Assembly: GCF_002105155.1 (NCBI RefSeq)
Contig: NW_019029034.1
Location: 1-64,000 of the forward strand
From: Lobosporangium transversale
Lineage: Eukaryota > Mortierellomycota > Mortierellomycetes > Mortierellales > Mortierellaceae
DNA length: 64,000 nucleotides
Reading direction: 5' to 3'
The position numbers were made by a program, and so were the translations under genes. The notes below the pieces were generated by a model, which saw only the letters and a list, made by a program, of their open reading frames with translations, ran no database searches and was not told the origin of the DNA. How positions within the stretch are numbered: the stretch's first letter is position 1; each line of letters begins with the position of its first letter. Below, one piece after another: positions 51,574 through 63,894 of this stretch.

Positions 51574-54116
51574 TTAGTACATCTCGAATTGATGGATCCA
51601 TCGGAAGTCCTCACGATCTGCTCCCTCTAGCCCCAAAATCGCCATCATCAAATCATCCGCAGCTGTTCTTTCAACTTCAACCATCGTTCCAATCTTTTGA
51701 TCGCTAAAAATTGCCTCCGAAATCCCCTCCAAATCCCCTCCGAAGCTTTCATCGCCCTCTAGGCCCTTCTTCTCCTTCTCCTCCTCCTTCCCCTTCGATG
51801 ACATAATAGTATCCCATACCAGGTCTCGGACATCTTTCCATAAAATAGAAGGTAGTCGGAAACGTGCAACTGTATAGTCCATTCGGAACTCGCTTGGAAT
51901 CCTCATATACTCTAGGACTTGATCCGGGTTGATCGTGCTCAGCACCTGCCGGAATGTAAAGGCGAGTTGTCCGTTAGCTGGTAACTGCCTTGGAAGGAGC
52001 GTTTTAATCTGTTGAGTGTGTAGATTATCGGGTAATATGTCAATGACATCTTGGATGCGTTTTATCCAAAGTGTATTGTTTGCTTGAACAGCCCCTCCAG
52101 GGAAAGAGGTAAACATCATGGGCTGTCCGTGCACTCCACCGATGGCAACCGTGCGCACACCATAACGTTCGTGCATTTGTATGGCGAGGACAGCGCATGT
52201 TGATCCACAAAATCCATTTGTAAGAAGGGTAATATTTGAGGGAGCAAACATGGCGTTCTCATGATCGCCTTTGACATCCTCCACTGCTGAGCAGCGCCTA
52301 TCTGCTATCTTGTCACTGAAGTTGCCTTGCCTTCCAAGCATCGTAGTCCCAGGTATCATCCATGAATCGTTTGTGAATTCTTCTCCTGTGTTTGGATCCA
52401 CAAATCCATCATATGGTGAGTCGCTTTCACAATCATAAATGAATGTTGCTTGTGCCAGCGCCTGCGCCAAAGGCGAAGCACGCAGACTGTAAATGTAGGG
52501 CGAATTGACTGTTTGAGGGAAAAGCGTCTGCAAAACATAACGACCCCAACAAATGATCCCGCCAGAGTTGTTTTGCAAGTCAACAATAAGCTTTCTAGCT
52601 CCTGCCTTGCTCAATGCTTCAAATCCTTTGTCAATGTTGGCATAAAAATTCGACTGGACTTTTTCTTTATGAGGTGACTCTGTGCCAAGCCGAAAGATGC
52701 CTGTTATATTGTCATCTAAAAGGTAGAAAGATGCATACGCTCCACGATACAATTCTCTAGCTTTCTTATAAGTCCCAAGGGCGTCTTCCTTGACAGAATT
52801 GAAATCATCTGGTAACGCAGAATTAAGAACAAGCTTTTTCACTGTCTGGATAGAGCCTTGAGTACAGAATTGCCTGTGGTAGGAGCGAGCATCATTGAAT
52901 GGCAACATCGTTACATCCAGTGCTGTCCATGATAACTTAAAGGTCGCTAACAATGTAGAGAGGTTCTGTGGCAGCGTGTTCAAGCTGAACTTTGACCTGC
53001 AGTCGATTTTATATTCGATCGTTTCATTAGGCGGGATACTTGTCCTCTGAGCAAAGGTGCCCATAGAATAATGATCATAATAACCCCCAATTTTGTCATG
53101 TGCAAGAGACGAGAACGATTTGTTGATACGGACCCCTCTGTCCTTACTATATGCTTTGGATTTGGCAAATTCAACGATCACTATATTGTCATGTTAGGTA
53201 TGTTGGCATGCAAAGATGAAAAACAAAGAATTAACTCTGATGAATCTCCTCGATAAAGGCTGCCAATCAGTGTCCCAGTTATTGATTATACTCTCGTAAG
53301 CTGAGCGGCCATCGATGTGTGTGACCTCGCAGTCATTCAGATCACTCGTCAATCGCGGGTCTAATTTATCAAGAATTGAAGCCACTTTTACTTGCTGTCG
53401 ATGATCTTCGTATACACCATAGGTTGAAATGGGTTGAACGAAGACAAATTGCTGATAACACATGCTTTTGTATACCGTATGCGGGTCCTGCAACCGTGCA
53501 ATGAGATTCGAAAGCCTGTCATGGAAAGCATAATCATTTAGATATGTTTCATTCGCGAGCTCGGCCAAAGATACCGATAAATCAATGGGCTCCAAGTCCG
53601 AATTCTCCATGCGAGGTGGTGATCTTTAATAATGAGTTCGATATAGAGAATACGACCAAGAGATGCATTAGTATGCCTTTGCCAACAAGATACGTGTAAT
53701 CTCTTTTATATAACTGGATTGCAACGAAATATGAGAGGAAGAATAATATTACAAAAAAAAAAAAAAAAAAAAAAGAATGGGTCATACTTGGCGATGTCGT
53801 AAAAGACATAAAAAGACTCCAAGTTGGCTCGAATGCTGTTGATTGCATCCTCTCTAATTTGTGGATCGAAAGCAAACAATTCATAGCAACCTCTTGCGAC
53901 GATATAGGGGATGGTCCCATCGGCTTCTTTGGATGATTTTGCAGCAATGGCACAGTAATCAACTGTTTCGATGTGGGGCGTGCTTGTTAGAGATATGAGT
54001 TTTTCCTGATGGTTTTGATGAGTGACTTTTTTATTTGTAGAAGGATGGGATCCAGCCATGCCATCCAAAATATAAAGCACCGAAACATAAAGCAGGGAAA
54101 AAAACGAGACTTTCAT
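51574..54116 (-). CDS. Secreted S41-family (CPAF/UstP-like) peptidase
   Basis: Three exons: 54116-53788, 53623-53292 and 53180-51574; 755 residues. Signal peptide MKVSFFSLLYVSVLYILDG. Residues 50-110 (ARGCYELFAFDPQIR) and 115-200 (DPHTVYKSMCY, THIDGRSAYE) match the N-terminal and PDZ-like parts of fungal CPAF-like S41 proteins. The C-terminal peptidase fold has KLIVDLQNNSGG and NGFCGSTCAVLA, with the likely nucleophile Ser near residue 547, then RTVAIGGVHGQPMMFTSFPGG. The second junction uses donor A/GTATAA at 53291, which gives SAYE-MIVEFAKSKAYSKDRGVRIN as in relatives; other nearby GTs break the frame. A charged tail (KGKEEEKEKKGLEGDE) ends the protein. Relatives include UstP in a peptide-toxin cluster, but no cluster partners are present here. 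Substrate unknown. Confidence 0.88.
53753..53774 (-). repeat. 22-nt homopolymer in S41 peptidase intron 1
   Basis: A22 on the plus strand, poly(T) in the transcript, just after the donor GTATGACCCATTC. Confidence 0.95.
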
Positions 54117-54845
54117 AATAGGGAAGGTGGTATGCGAATGTGAAAGGGTTGACGGAAGGATGTTGCTCTTAAAGACAAACGGGTCAACTTCCGTCCGTTC
54201 AAATCAATAAGATACATGGATATGTCGTCAGTCGGTGCGTCTACCTCTACTCTGAAATTGGAAGCTAGAATTGATCAGTATTCACACACCACAACCGCAG
54301 CAACAGGAACAACAACGACAAGAGTAATAACAAAAAGAGACGTTAAAAAAAGGCCGATTGAATAAAATAGGCCTTGGTCTATTCTCCTTCTTATTATGAT
54401 CATTATGGATATTAATATTTTTGTTCCATTCCTCTTCTATCTTTGCTCTGACGAGACTTGTGAGCAAGTGAAGCAGATCAATTGAGTCTTTTGCACTACT
54501 CTAAAAAATAAAAATATATCATGATTGAAATAAGCACGTGCCGTCAGTAAAAATAAAAAGAAAAAGAGGGCTCGAATATCTACATAATTCTTTCATTTAA
54601 GGCCGTCTTTCTGTATCCCACAAAATCACATCTAAAACACACGGACACAAAGACAGACATTCAGGCTTCTTTTTCTTTTCATTCCATCAACATTAGCTCC
54701 ATCTTTTCCCCCTTTCCTTTCCCTGCAAACTCATCCATCGCATCATTTGCACTTTTTTTTACCCTCACATTCACATTCAACTACTTTTCTTTTTTTTTTT
54801 TTTTTTTTTTTTTTCTTCAGTAATCAACAGTCTTTACAACGGAAT
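54117..54845. promoter_or_regulatory. Head-to-head promoter region (S41 peptidase / Stt4)
   Basis: About 730 bp. It contains a CACGTG E-box at 54535-54540, a long CT-rich stretch from 54660 to 54790 and a T25 run at 54790-54814, 32 bp before the STT4 ATG. Minus-strand open frames here are low-complexity (Cys/Gly repeat near 54290) and not supported. Confidence 0.5.
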
Positions 54846-57800
54846 ATGGAGACGTACGTTATCAAAGAAATCTCCCCATTCCTTCGATCAATAGAGCAGA
54901 TCGACGTTTAGGCCATTGTTTTTAACCATCTCGTCATCTTGCTTTATTATATTTCTATCAATGAATTTTATATCTTGGGCTACAGGCTCGAATTTGACCT
55001 ACACTCTCAGATCCTTTCGAGCTTAGCCTCGACATTAGCAAAGGACTCAACTACTTCGGAAGATGAAGTACAACGACTCATTAAGACTGGCCCCTCGGCA
55101 CCACCGCTTGCTAGTCCATCTGGGGCCTTGATAGAGTCAATCTTACCAGAAGGAGGAGTCATGGTATGTATTATATAGTTCAAGCAGCTCTTTAAAATTT
55201 AATTTTACCCATCAGTCGGCGATCTGTCCTACATGCTTGTTCCTGATTTAAATCCTTGCTCTATCTGGATGATTTATTAGACGATGCGTCATCAACATGC
55301 GCTCATTTCCCAGGCCAAGTTTGCAGCAGAATCTTCTGGCCAGTTTGACAGTGATCTGGTTCCTCGCCTTTGTGGATATCTACACTCACTCTCCTATTTC
55401 CAGTTTAGTGATGGATTCGGTCTCAAAGGTTTGTAAAGTAGAAACGGACAGGCAATTATCTGGCAAAATGAACTGGCATTTCCCTGAAAACATTATTGAT
55501 TCCGATATTGACAACCGTGATATAACACTTGTCCCCTATTTCCCTATTTCTCTGTGCAGGCAAGTCTCCTGCTGACAACCTGACCTACAACCTTACGAAA
55601 CACCTCTTGACAGTTGCTGGTAAAAGATCCACAATTCGTCAACAGGTCCTCAACTCCATTTGGTCGTACCTCGACAAACTATCTTCGCTTGTAAAATCTG
55701 ATAATGGTGAGCATTTTACATCAGCTACATTTCCGCGTTGCGTTTCTGGCGATGACTCTGCGATCCAACGTTGCTAATAATATTTTTTACAACAGCTGAA
55801 AAAATATGTGAGTTTGTTCTACCGTCGCTCAATGGCCTCCTGGCTGCTCTGAAGACATCGTCTCTTGAGTTCCAGCCACAGGATTTTGCCGACTTGGTAT
55901 CCCATTCCAACCCTTTCCTCTCTAATGAGACTTCAGATCACATCCGTAATGCCATCCGTACTGTCAGACAAGACGCTAATAACTCGTACGCCCGCAGAGT
56001 CCTCACACAGTATGCGGACGAAAGCATTATCCTTAGCTCCAACCGTGTTGTTCTTCAAGTTTTGACTGTTAAGCGCAACATGATTGGATGCCTCATCAAT
56101 ACCCATCTTGTCAAGGCTCAAGCCAAAGAACAAGCCGGGAATGGCCAGACCTACCGGAAGACACGGAAATCGCCTTCTTATCTTGTCTTCGATGATATTT
56201 GGGCCACACTTTTGAGCACACCTGCCATTGCTATTCAACAATGTCCTGTAGATATGATCAAGATTATGAGGGCCGAATACATTATGTCTCTACAATTCTT
56301 TTCTGATATGCGCTCATTTGCCAACGACCTTTTAGCCCAAGGAAGTCTCTCGTACGAATTCTATTACAGTGAGATCATGGGTATTTCTTTGGTAAATATA
56401 TATATATATAAAAGAATCCTTCTTTTTTTTTTTTTTTTTTTTTTTTAACATGAAGAGTTTCTGATTCTAATGTTTTTTGATAGCAATTGGCATCGCTGGC
56501 AAGTGTCTACATCCACGAACTAGATGATGTGCTCCCATCACATATCTCCATATGTCTTTTTAATCAAGTTCGCGCTGAAGAATCCTGGATTCACGTTGCC
56601 GCTTTGGATTGCGCTTCATTACTGGGCATCAAGTAAGTTTCCTTGCTTCGCTAAAACGCCCCGTACGTTATTCAACTTGATGCTCACAATAGGCCGTGTC
56701 GCCTTCTTTTTATCTCTCCATTCATTTAAAAAACCAGTTTCAGTGAGGCTCATCAGGAAATGGTAGCTTTATTGCAGCAATTCTTGACAGTGCCATCGCC
56801 TATTTTTGAAGGGCTCAATGCGATTGTTATTCAGGCTTGTGCTGTTGAACGTCTGGCACAGACCTTAAAGCACTGTTCTTCAGGAGAAGACGTCGCTATG
56901 TCGACCGTTTATGCCCTGTTGAACACACTCTACAGTCACAATACTGCAATTTCGAATGGGGCCTTTGAGCAATCTATTTTGATTCAAGAGAACGTTATTA
57001 CAGCTATCTCCAAAATTGCCTGTGTCTTCAAGAGCGGAAAGGTAATGCAGGCAGCCCTGGGTAGCTCTCACATCTCAATTGCTGTAACAACTGGCATCAT
57101 TATGGCTGATTCGTTCATGTAACTTTGCGCACATGTTTATATAGATCACGCCACTGGCTCTCTCTATGCTCGCCCAACAGATTCGTCATCATAGCCCTAA
57201 ACTGGATTGTGTCATTGTATCTCGCCTTACTGACATGGCCTTGACTGGAACAGCAAGCTCCTTCAACGACATCATTCAAATTCTTTCCAATCTATCAAAA
57301 CTCTCGATCTCACCAGAGAATAACTCTGAGACTAAGGAATTGTGCGAAACTGTAAGCTGATTTCCCATTAGAGTAATATTATGGTAAGGCTATAGCATGT
57401 GTTTATGTCCATCATAATTCTTATTCATTCCCTCTTTTTCTTTTCCGTCGCCTATCTACATACTTTTTATAACAGGTAAATGCCTGTCTGCTGCGTTTGG
57501 CCAAGACCATCAACACGCGTCCAGAGTTTTATTCCTCCTACTTGACATGCTTGCTTAAACTTTTTGTTGAGAAGGGTGTTCAGATTCAGCTCACAGTGCA
57601 GTCTAGTAAGAAAAATCAAAGCAACATCAATTCGCTCTCTGCTGGACTGGGACCTCTTTTGCCTATCATCAGTCAGCTACTCTCTCATGACGATTTTCAG
57701 CCTCACCTTAGGCCCAGTAAGGAGGACACAAAGTTGTTCAGAGATGCATGGTTCCACTGTGTTCTGTTTGAGTTTGTCAAAGTCTATCCATGGCACAAGG

Positions 57801-60800
57801 AATGGAGCGATGCCATGCTTTTGATTGCACGCAAGACACCTACGTTTGTTTCTGGCGACCTTGGCACAAATGCTTACTTGGAAGGCGATCTTGAGTACAG
57901 TTCTGTCCTTCCCAGGGGCATCCTTGAGGATCAAAAATCTTCTATGCGGGCAACTCTTGCCAGCTATCTCCCTGGACAGACAGGAGAAATCAAATCGCTC
58001 AGCTCAGCAAAAGTCGTCTTCCTTCTATCCGTGTACCATGTTGAGATTATGCGCGGCCGTCAAGGAAATTGTTCATTCATCCTCCAGTACTTCATGAACT
58101 CAGGCGTAAGCGAAGGAGGCCTTTTCACGTGCTTGGAAGCGATCGCAGACCAAGTCATTAATGTATTCATATCTGAGTCTCAGATCAAGGTCCTCTCTCA
58201 TTCCTTGGATGACAATATTCGCCATCAGGTCCGAAACTTGGTCATTAATTGTGCTCACCGTCTCAAGCGTGTCAGCTCCCTAAGTAATAAGTGGATTCAT
58301 CGTATGGTCGCCTCTTTCCCTCAACTCATGTGTGACAAGGCACTTTTGACTCTTGTGCTGGAGTTAAGTGAGTTGCTCTGGTTAAGCTGTGAAAACGAGT
58401 TGACAGACGAATACTGTCCTATTTACAGCTTTACGTCGAGCAAGGTCGGGGTGACCATCGACCTACCAGACTCATATCCTTATCGTCGCGAACTGCTAAC
58501 CAAGTTCGTAGAATTGACTCGCAAATGGATTAACGCTGCAATGGCTAATTCCCCTCAGGAAGTTGATGCTCTGTTACAAGACTATCTTGCAGAGTCGGAA
58601 AAGATTCATACTGGGGTCAGCTGTGTTCACATGGGTCGGACACTTGCGGCGCGAGCTGGAAAGGATCTCATCCAAAACCAAAATAGCTTTGGTATACTTG
58701 CAAACATCTCTGGAGCTATCATTGACAATTCGTCTGTCTTCTTCCAGGAGTTTTCAGCGCGCCGTAGATACCAAGGGGAGATTGGTGGTATGGAAACCTT
58801 CTCTGCTGTCTTTACTCTCGAGTCTGGATCGGTATTGAAGAGCCAATTACCTGCACTACGTGCTAATCTCGAAAAAATGGTACAACAAGTTAAGAATGAT
58901 CAGTTTATTTCGAATAAGGACCTAGCGAATGCCTTACATCGTGCTGTCAGCGCACTGGTCACTCTTGATAAGGTTGAAGAAGGTCTCGTCAAAATGGTTG
59001 CGTGGATCCCTATTTACCTGTTTACACCAGATAGCATGAAGATCGGGACCTCGGTCTGGAACTGGCTTATCACAGAGAAACCGGCTGTGGAGAGACGTTT
59101 GATGTCGGAAGTGGCCTCTGGGTGGGTCTGGGCCACACGTCACCAAAAAGGCCTATTCTCATCTTTGCTTGACTCTGAAGATCCTTTCCGTGTCCGCATG
59201 GAATACGCTCCCTCTGACAAGAAAGCTCGTCAGAAATGCTACAAGATCGCCTCATATCTCTTTGCGCCCCATGTGATCTGGATTGAATTTTTATCCAGTC
59301 GCTTCCAGGCGACTCGTTATGGCAATCGCGACATGGTTGATATCTTTACACGTCTGATCCAGTTGACGTTTGACACCAAATATAAGATGAGTACCCATCC
59401 CCTAGCCAGAGAGGGCCGCTTCCAACTTATTCTCCTAGGCCTTCAACTGATGCAATCGAACCGCATGGAAGCCTTGATTGAGTACAAGATTCGGTCTGCG
59501 CTGTACCATGCTGCCTTCTCCTGGTTCGAGCTATCCCCTCGCTGGTCCTTTGGAGGTAACAGGATGCTAAACAAGACAGAGACAAGAGTTATGAAGGAGT
59601 TTGGCGTTGCTTTAGAGCAAGACAAAATTTTCTTGGACTCTATTCTCACCAGCATTCAATCGAGCGACAAAGGTGTCGGACCAAACTATCTTATTACAAA
59701 CAGGCTCACACGCGATGCTATCGTCCGCAAGCATACTCAATGCCGCAGACTACTTTCTTTGTTGAATGAGAATGAGCTGAACCGCTTGAGTGTCTGGAGC
59801 ACTCCTTTGGTATTGAATAGCGCCAGTCCTGAGGTCAATGCAATAGAAAAGACGTTTTCAGAAGAAGGGTGGAGAAGCTTGGTTCGTTTCGCCTGGGAAG
59901 TTTCGCCCACGTTGGCTCTCCAGCTAACGTCGCGTTTCAAGAACAGCGTCATTACTAATGAGCTCAGCTATCTCCTGGCAAACGACCCATTCGCAGCTGT
60001 TCATGATTCGGACGCGATTCAGTTCTTACTTGGTGAAAGTAGTGTCCGTTACTCTTCCGCACAATTCAGATACTTACTCTTCTGGCACCCTGTCCCTTCC
60101 ATTACCGCCATCACTTATTTCCAGCCAGCGTATCACAGCAATCCAATGGTTCTTCAGTATGCTATGCGCTCATTGGAGCATTCTCCCGTAGAAGTTGTCT
60201 TCTTTTATGTACCTCAAATTGTACAAGCGCTTCGTCATGACGACCTTGGGTATGTTGAAAGGTATATTATGCGCGCAGCTCGTGTTTCTCAACTTTTCGC
60301 ACATCAGATCATTTGGAATATGAAGGCCAATATGTATAAGGATAACAACAGCGAAGTCCCGGATCCCCTAAAGCCTGTTCTGGATCGCATTATTGATAAC
60401 ATTGTTCACGGTTTATCAGGCGAAGCCAAGAACTTTTATGAGCGCGAGTTCACGTTCTTCAACCAAGTCACCTCCATTTCCGGGACATTGATGCCTCTTG
60501 TGAAGAAAAGCAAACCCGAGAAGAAGAAAAAGATTGATGAAGAGATGGCCAAAATTGTAGTAGATGTGGGCGTGTACTTACCCAGCAATCCCGAGGGTGT
60601 GGTTGTGGATATTGATAAACGGTCTGGCCGACCTCTCCAGAGTCATGCCAAAACCCCCTTCATGGCGACTTTCAAGGTCCGTAAGACCCGTGAAGAGTCC
60701 AATCTAGGCAAGACAATCATCAAACGTGGTTCAGGCGATGATGAAGATGAAGAGGCCGCTCCAAAAACGTATGATGTTTGGCAATCCGCCATTTTCAAAG

Positions 60801-61561
60801 TTGGAGACGATTGTCGACAGGATGTGTTGGCCATCCAACTTATTGCTGTGTTTAAGAACATTTTTACAAGTGTTGGCCTGGACTTGTATCTATTCCCTTA
60901 CCGCATCGTCGCGACTGCCCCTGGATGTGGTATGATTGATGTAATCCCCAACTCGATCTCACGCGATCAATTAGGTCGCGAGAAAGTTAATAACCTTCAG
61001 GATTACTTTGTGACCAAGTACGGCGGTGTGGATTCGATCGAGTATCAAAAGGCGCGCAACAACTTTATTCAATCAGTTGCATCATACAGTGTGATTTCAT
61101 ACTTGCTCCAGTTCAAAGATCGACATAACGGCAACATCATGATTGATGATGATGGACATATTATCCACATTGATTTCGGATTCATCCTGGACATTTCGCC
61201 TGGAGGAAACATCAATTTCGAGTCTTCGCCTTTCAAGCTGACAGCCGAGATGATCCAAATCATGGGCTCAGGCGTAGAGGAGCAAGGCTACAGATGGTTC
61301 TGTGAACTTTGTATCAAGGCCTATTTAGCGTCACGTCCATATGCTGAGCAGATCTGTCAAATGATTTCATTAATGCTCGAGTCGGGTCTGCCTTGTTTCC
61401 GCGGGGAGACTATTAAAAGGTTGCGATATCGTTTCCAGTTGGATCGTTCAGAACGTGCTGCAGCTGAATTTATGAAGGAACGAGTGGATGAATCATATTT
61501 GAACCGTCGTACTGTTCTCTATGACTCGTTCCAGAAGGTCACTAACGGCATTCCTCACTAA
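54846..61561 (+). CDS. STT4: Phosphatidylinositol 4-kinase III alpha (Stt4)
   Basis: Makes PI4P at the plasma membrane, precursor of PI(4,5)P2. Exons: 54846-54853, 54986-55163, 55281-55428, 55560-55706, 55796-56391, 56484-56632, 56738-57041, 57145-57351, 57476-61561; phases agree, 1940 residues against 1900 in yeast. The first coding exon is only 8 nt (ATGGAGAC), chosen because it gives a phase-correct ATG to LEFDLHSQILSSLA. The long helical solenoid is followed by the lipid kinase unique (PIK helical) region and the catalytic domain, with FKVGDDCRQDVLAIQL, FKDRHNGNIMIDDDGH (catalytic loop), HIDFGFILDISPGGN (metal site) and SPFKLTAEMIQIMGSG. It ends in ...SFQKVTNGIPH, the usual short C-terminus. 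AATAAA follows at 61590. Confidence 0.96.
56423..56446 (+). repeat. Poly(T) tract of 24 nt in STT4 intron 5
   Basis: Lies in the middle of intron 56392-56483; poly(T) in the transcript. Confidence 0.95.
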
Positions 61562-61589
61562 AAATATAAAGGCGTCATTAGAAAAACAA

Positions 61590-61595
61590 AATAAA
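61590..61595 (+). terminator. Poly(A) signal AATAAA after STT4
   Basis: AATAAA stands 28 bp after the STT4 stop in a 201-bp gap to the convergent monooxygenase gene. Confidence 0.5.
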
Positions 61596-61762
61596 TGAAT
61601 AAACTATTAGAATATACGAGTTTGATATGGCTGTTTGCTTTGGTACACACTCTAAGCTTTCTTTCGGGCTAGTGATGAATCCTATCATCTCCTATTTCAC
61701 TAATTCTCAGTATGAATTATATCCTTTTTTATTTTATTATCAATACCTCCTCTACTAGTTCA

Positions 61763-63839
61763 CTATAACTGTAGTGGATCCTTTTCTTCTGCAGTTTCTC
61801 TAGCCTTCCTGATCTCTAATGTTTTTTGAAGACTTGGCTGGTACGTGGGTGGTACAGTTCCTTTATCTTTTACCAATGGCAAGAATGACACTTGAGGGCG
61901 CGACTCAACCATGCGCTTAAGCATGATGTTCCAGAGCCAAGTCGGCAGGTTTCTAGTGATGAAGCGACTGATCTTGGCAGTCAGGTCCTGTATTTTTTTT
62001 TTTTTTTTTTTTTTTTTGGAATGGAAAAAAAAAAAAAAAAAAAATTCGTCAAGTTTTCTTCTTCACTTGTACTCCTCTAGCCAAATTTCCATATCAACAA
62101 CATTACCGTTGCCGTCACTTTGGATAGCGCTCGCCCATTCTCATAGGCCTTCATGACAACTGGGTAGCGCTCTGCTTTATATTCTTCAAAGGCTTTTGTA
62201 ATTTTGCTGACTGCTGTTGAATCTAATACGCTGATCCAGTTTGCTAATGCTACCGCATCCTGGATTGCATTAGTAGCGCCAGCACCACTAGCAGGGTGGA
62301 TCTATTAGAATAAAAAATAAAAACAAGCTTTTTAATAGGGAATATTTCGTCAGATACTCTTTGAGAGATCTTCAGTAACTTTCGTTGCTATTTTTTCTAT
62401 ACAATACGGTACCTTGTGACAAGCTGTTCAGTCAGAACAAACAAATAGCACAGGCAGATCAAACCAAACAGCAGAGAAGAGATAGAAGTGAGGAAGGCGG
62501 GCATAGCGATATTCTAATGAGGCTCAACAACGATCAAGCAATTAAACAACAATAGGTGTGTGAAATTACCATCCCCAATCAGAACTGTCCTTCCCGAATA
62601 CCATGTATCAAAGACCTTCTCCTCCAACTTGACCTTAGAGACCAGTTGCGTGTTGTCAATGAGATCTCCAATGGTCAATTTGTTGTCCTTGCCTCCAGGC
62701 AATGGAAAGTCTCGGACCTCTTCACACATCGCAATTGCGGCTTCAGGGCCCCATTCTGAATTTTGAAAGCTCCCATCATCCTTGGAACTCTCATTGTCCA
62801 GGTATCGAGTTGCGCTCCAACAGAAGATATTACCTTGCACTGTCATATATCCCCACTTCCACCCAAAGAAAATAATATATAGAAAGGATGATGGTGAGTG
62901 TTTGTATTAAGTCTCTTCCCCGCCTTTTTTTCTATTTTGAAAATACTTACAGAGAATGGTTTGTTGTTCCCAACAACCCTTACGAAATGAGTGCGGGAGT
63001 CAGTAAGCTCTGGATATGCTGTAGGATCTAATGGTTTGGTTTGTCCGACAAGATGAATACAACTAAATGGCAAAGCTCCATCATCTGAAGCTGGTAGTTG
63101 GTCTTCGCTCTTTAACGACTCATAGAGATTTTGCCGAATAGTACTATGAGCACCATCAGCTCCAACAAGAATATCACCCTCTGCAGATGTATTGTCCGAG
63201 AATTGGATCTGGACACCATCTTCTAGACGTTGCTTGATGTACAGGACTCGCTTTCCTAAAAAGATTTTGTTTGATGGTACCTGTCGAAACAATAAGTCAT
63301 GAAGGACGGGACGAGGGATCATATAGCCAGGAGACCCTCCCCTAAATAATAATATTAGTAAAAAAAAGAGATTATTAAAAGAATTAGGAGTTGTAGAGCA
63401 ATAGTTTTCCTTCGACCAGTCCTATTGGATCCTTACATTTCGGTACATTTCTCGAAATCCATCGAATGCTCCAGCTTACGTTCCTCATTATAATAGTCAA
63501 TTGATTTGGATCGCTTTCCAAGGCGGACAAACTCATCGTAAATACCAATCTGTTTGAACAATGGCCCTACATTTGCACCAAACCCCATCCCAGACCCTAT
63601 TAATGAATACAAAAAAAAAAGAATCATTAATATATACTGCAGTGCTATTTTCATTTGAAAAAATAGATGGTGGGAGCTTCTTTACCCAAGGGCTTGAGTT
63701 CTGTCATGCGATCATAGACCTTATATGGGACACCAGCCTTCTCAAGAAGAATGGCTAATGTGAGTCCAGCAATACCAGCGCCGACAATCAGTACCTTGGG
63801 TTTACTGGCTGATTTGGTTGGAGGAAATTCTGTTGACAT
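61763..63839 (-). CDS. FAD-dependent monooxygenase (PHBH/UbiH-type)
   Basis: Group A flavin hydroxylase; substrate unknown. Seven exons (minus): 63839-63686, 63596-63437, 63341-62951, 62855-62570, 62423-62413, 62301-62107, 61987-61763; 473 residues. N-terminal dinucleotide fold VLIVGAGIAGLTLA; DG motif LVGADGAHSTIR at about residue 162; GD motif TVLIGDACHKIHPASGAGA, where the micro-exon of 11 nt (62423-62413) codes ACHK and the flanking exons the rest. The aromatic-ring-hydroxylase signature is thus spread over three exons. The C-terminal helical part ends EEKDPLQL. No signal peptide. Related enzymes hydroxylate salicylate, other phenols, carotenoids or polyketides; nothing next to it points to a pathway. 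Confidence 0.9.
61993..62044 (-). repeat. Adjacent poly(T) 25 nt and poly(A) 20 nt in monooxygenase intron 6
   Basis: T25 (61993-62017) and A20 (62025-62044), separated by GGAATGG, can pair as a hairpin within the intron 62106-61988. Confidence 0.9.
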
Positions 63840-63894
63840 TAATTCCTCTTATCTGCAGTATTGATACAGGGTTGGAGAATTAGAAGTGAACAAG

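Noticed and set aside
51574-54116. Toxin-type biosynthetic cluster around the UstP-like peptidase
   Set aside because: Neighbours are PI4-kinase and PABA synthase; no precursor peptide, tyrosinase or DUF3328-type gene is present.
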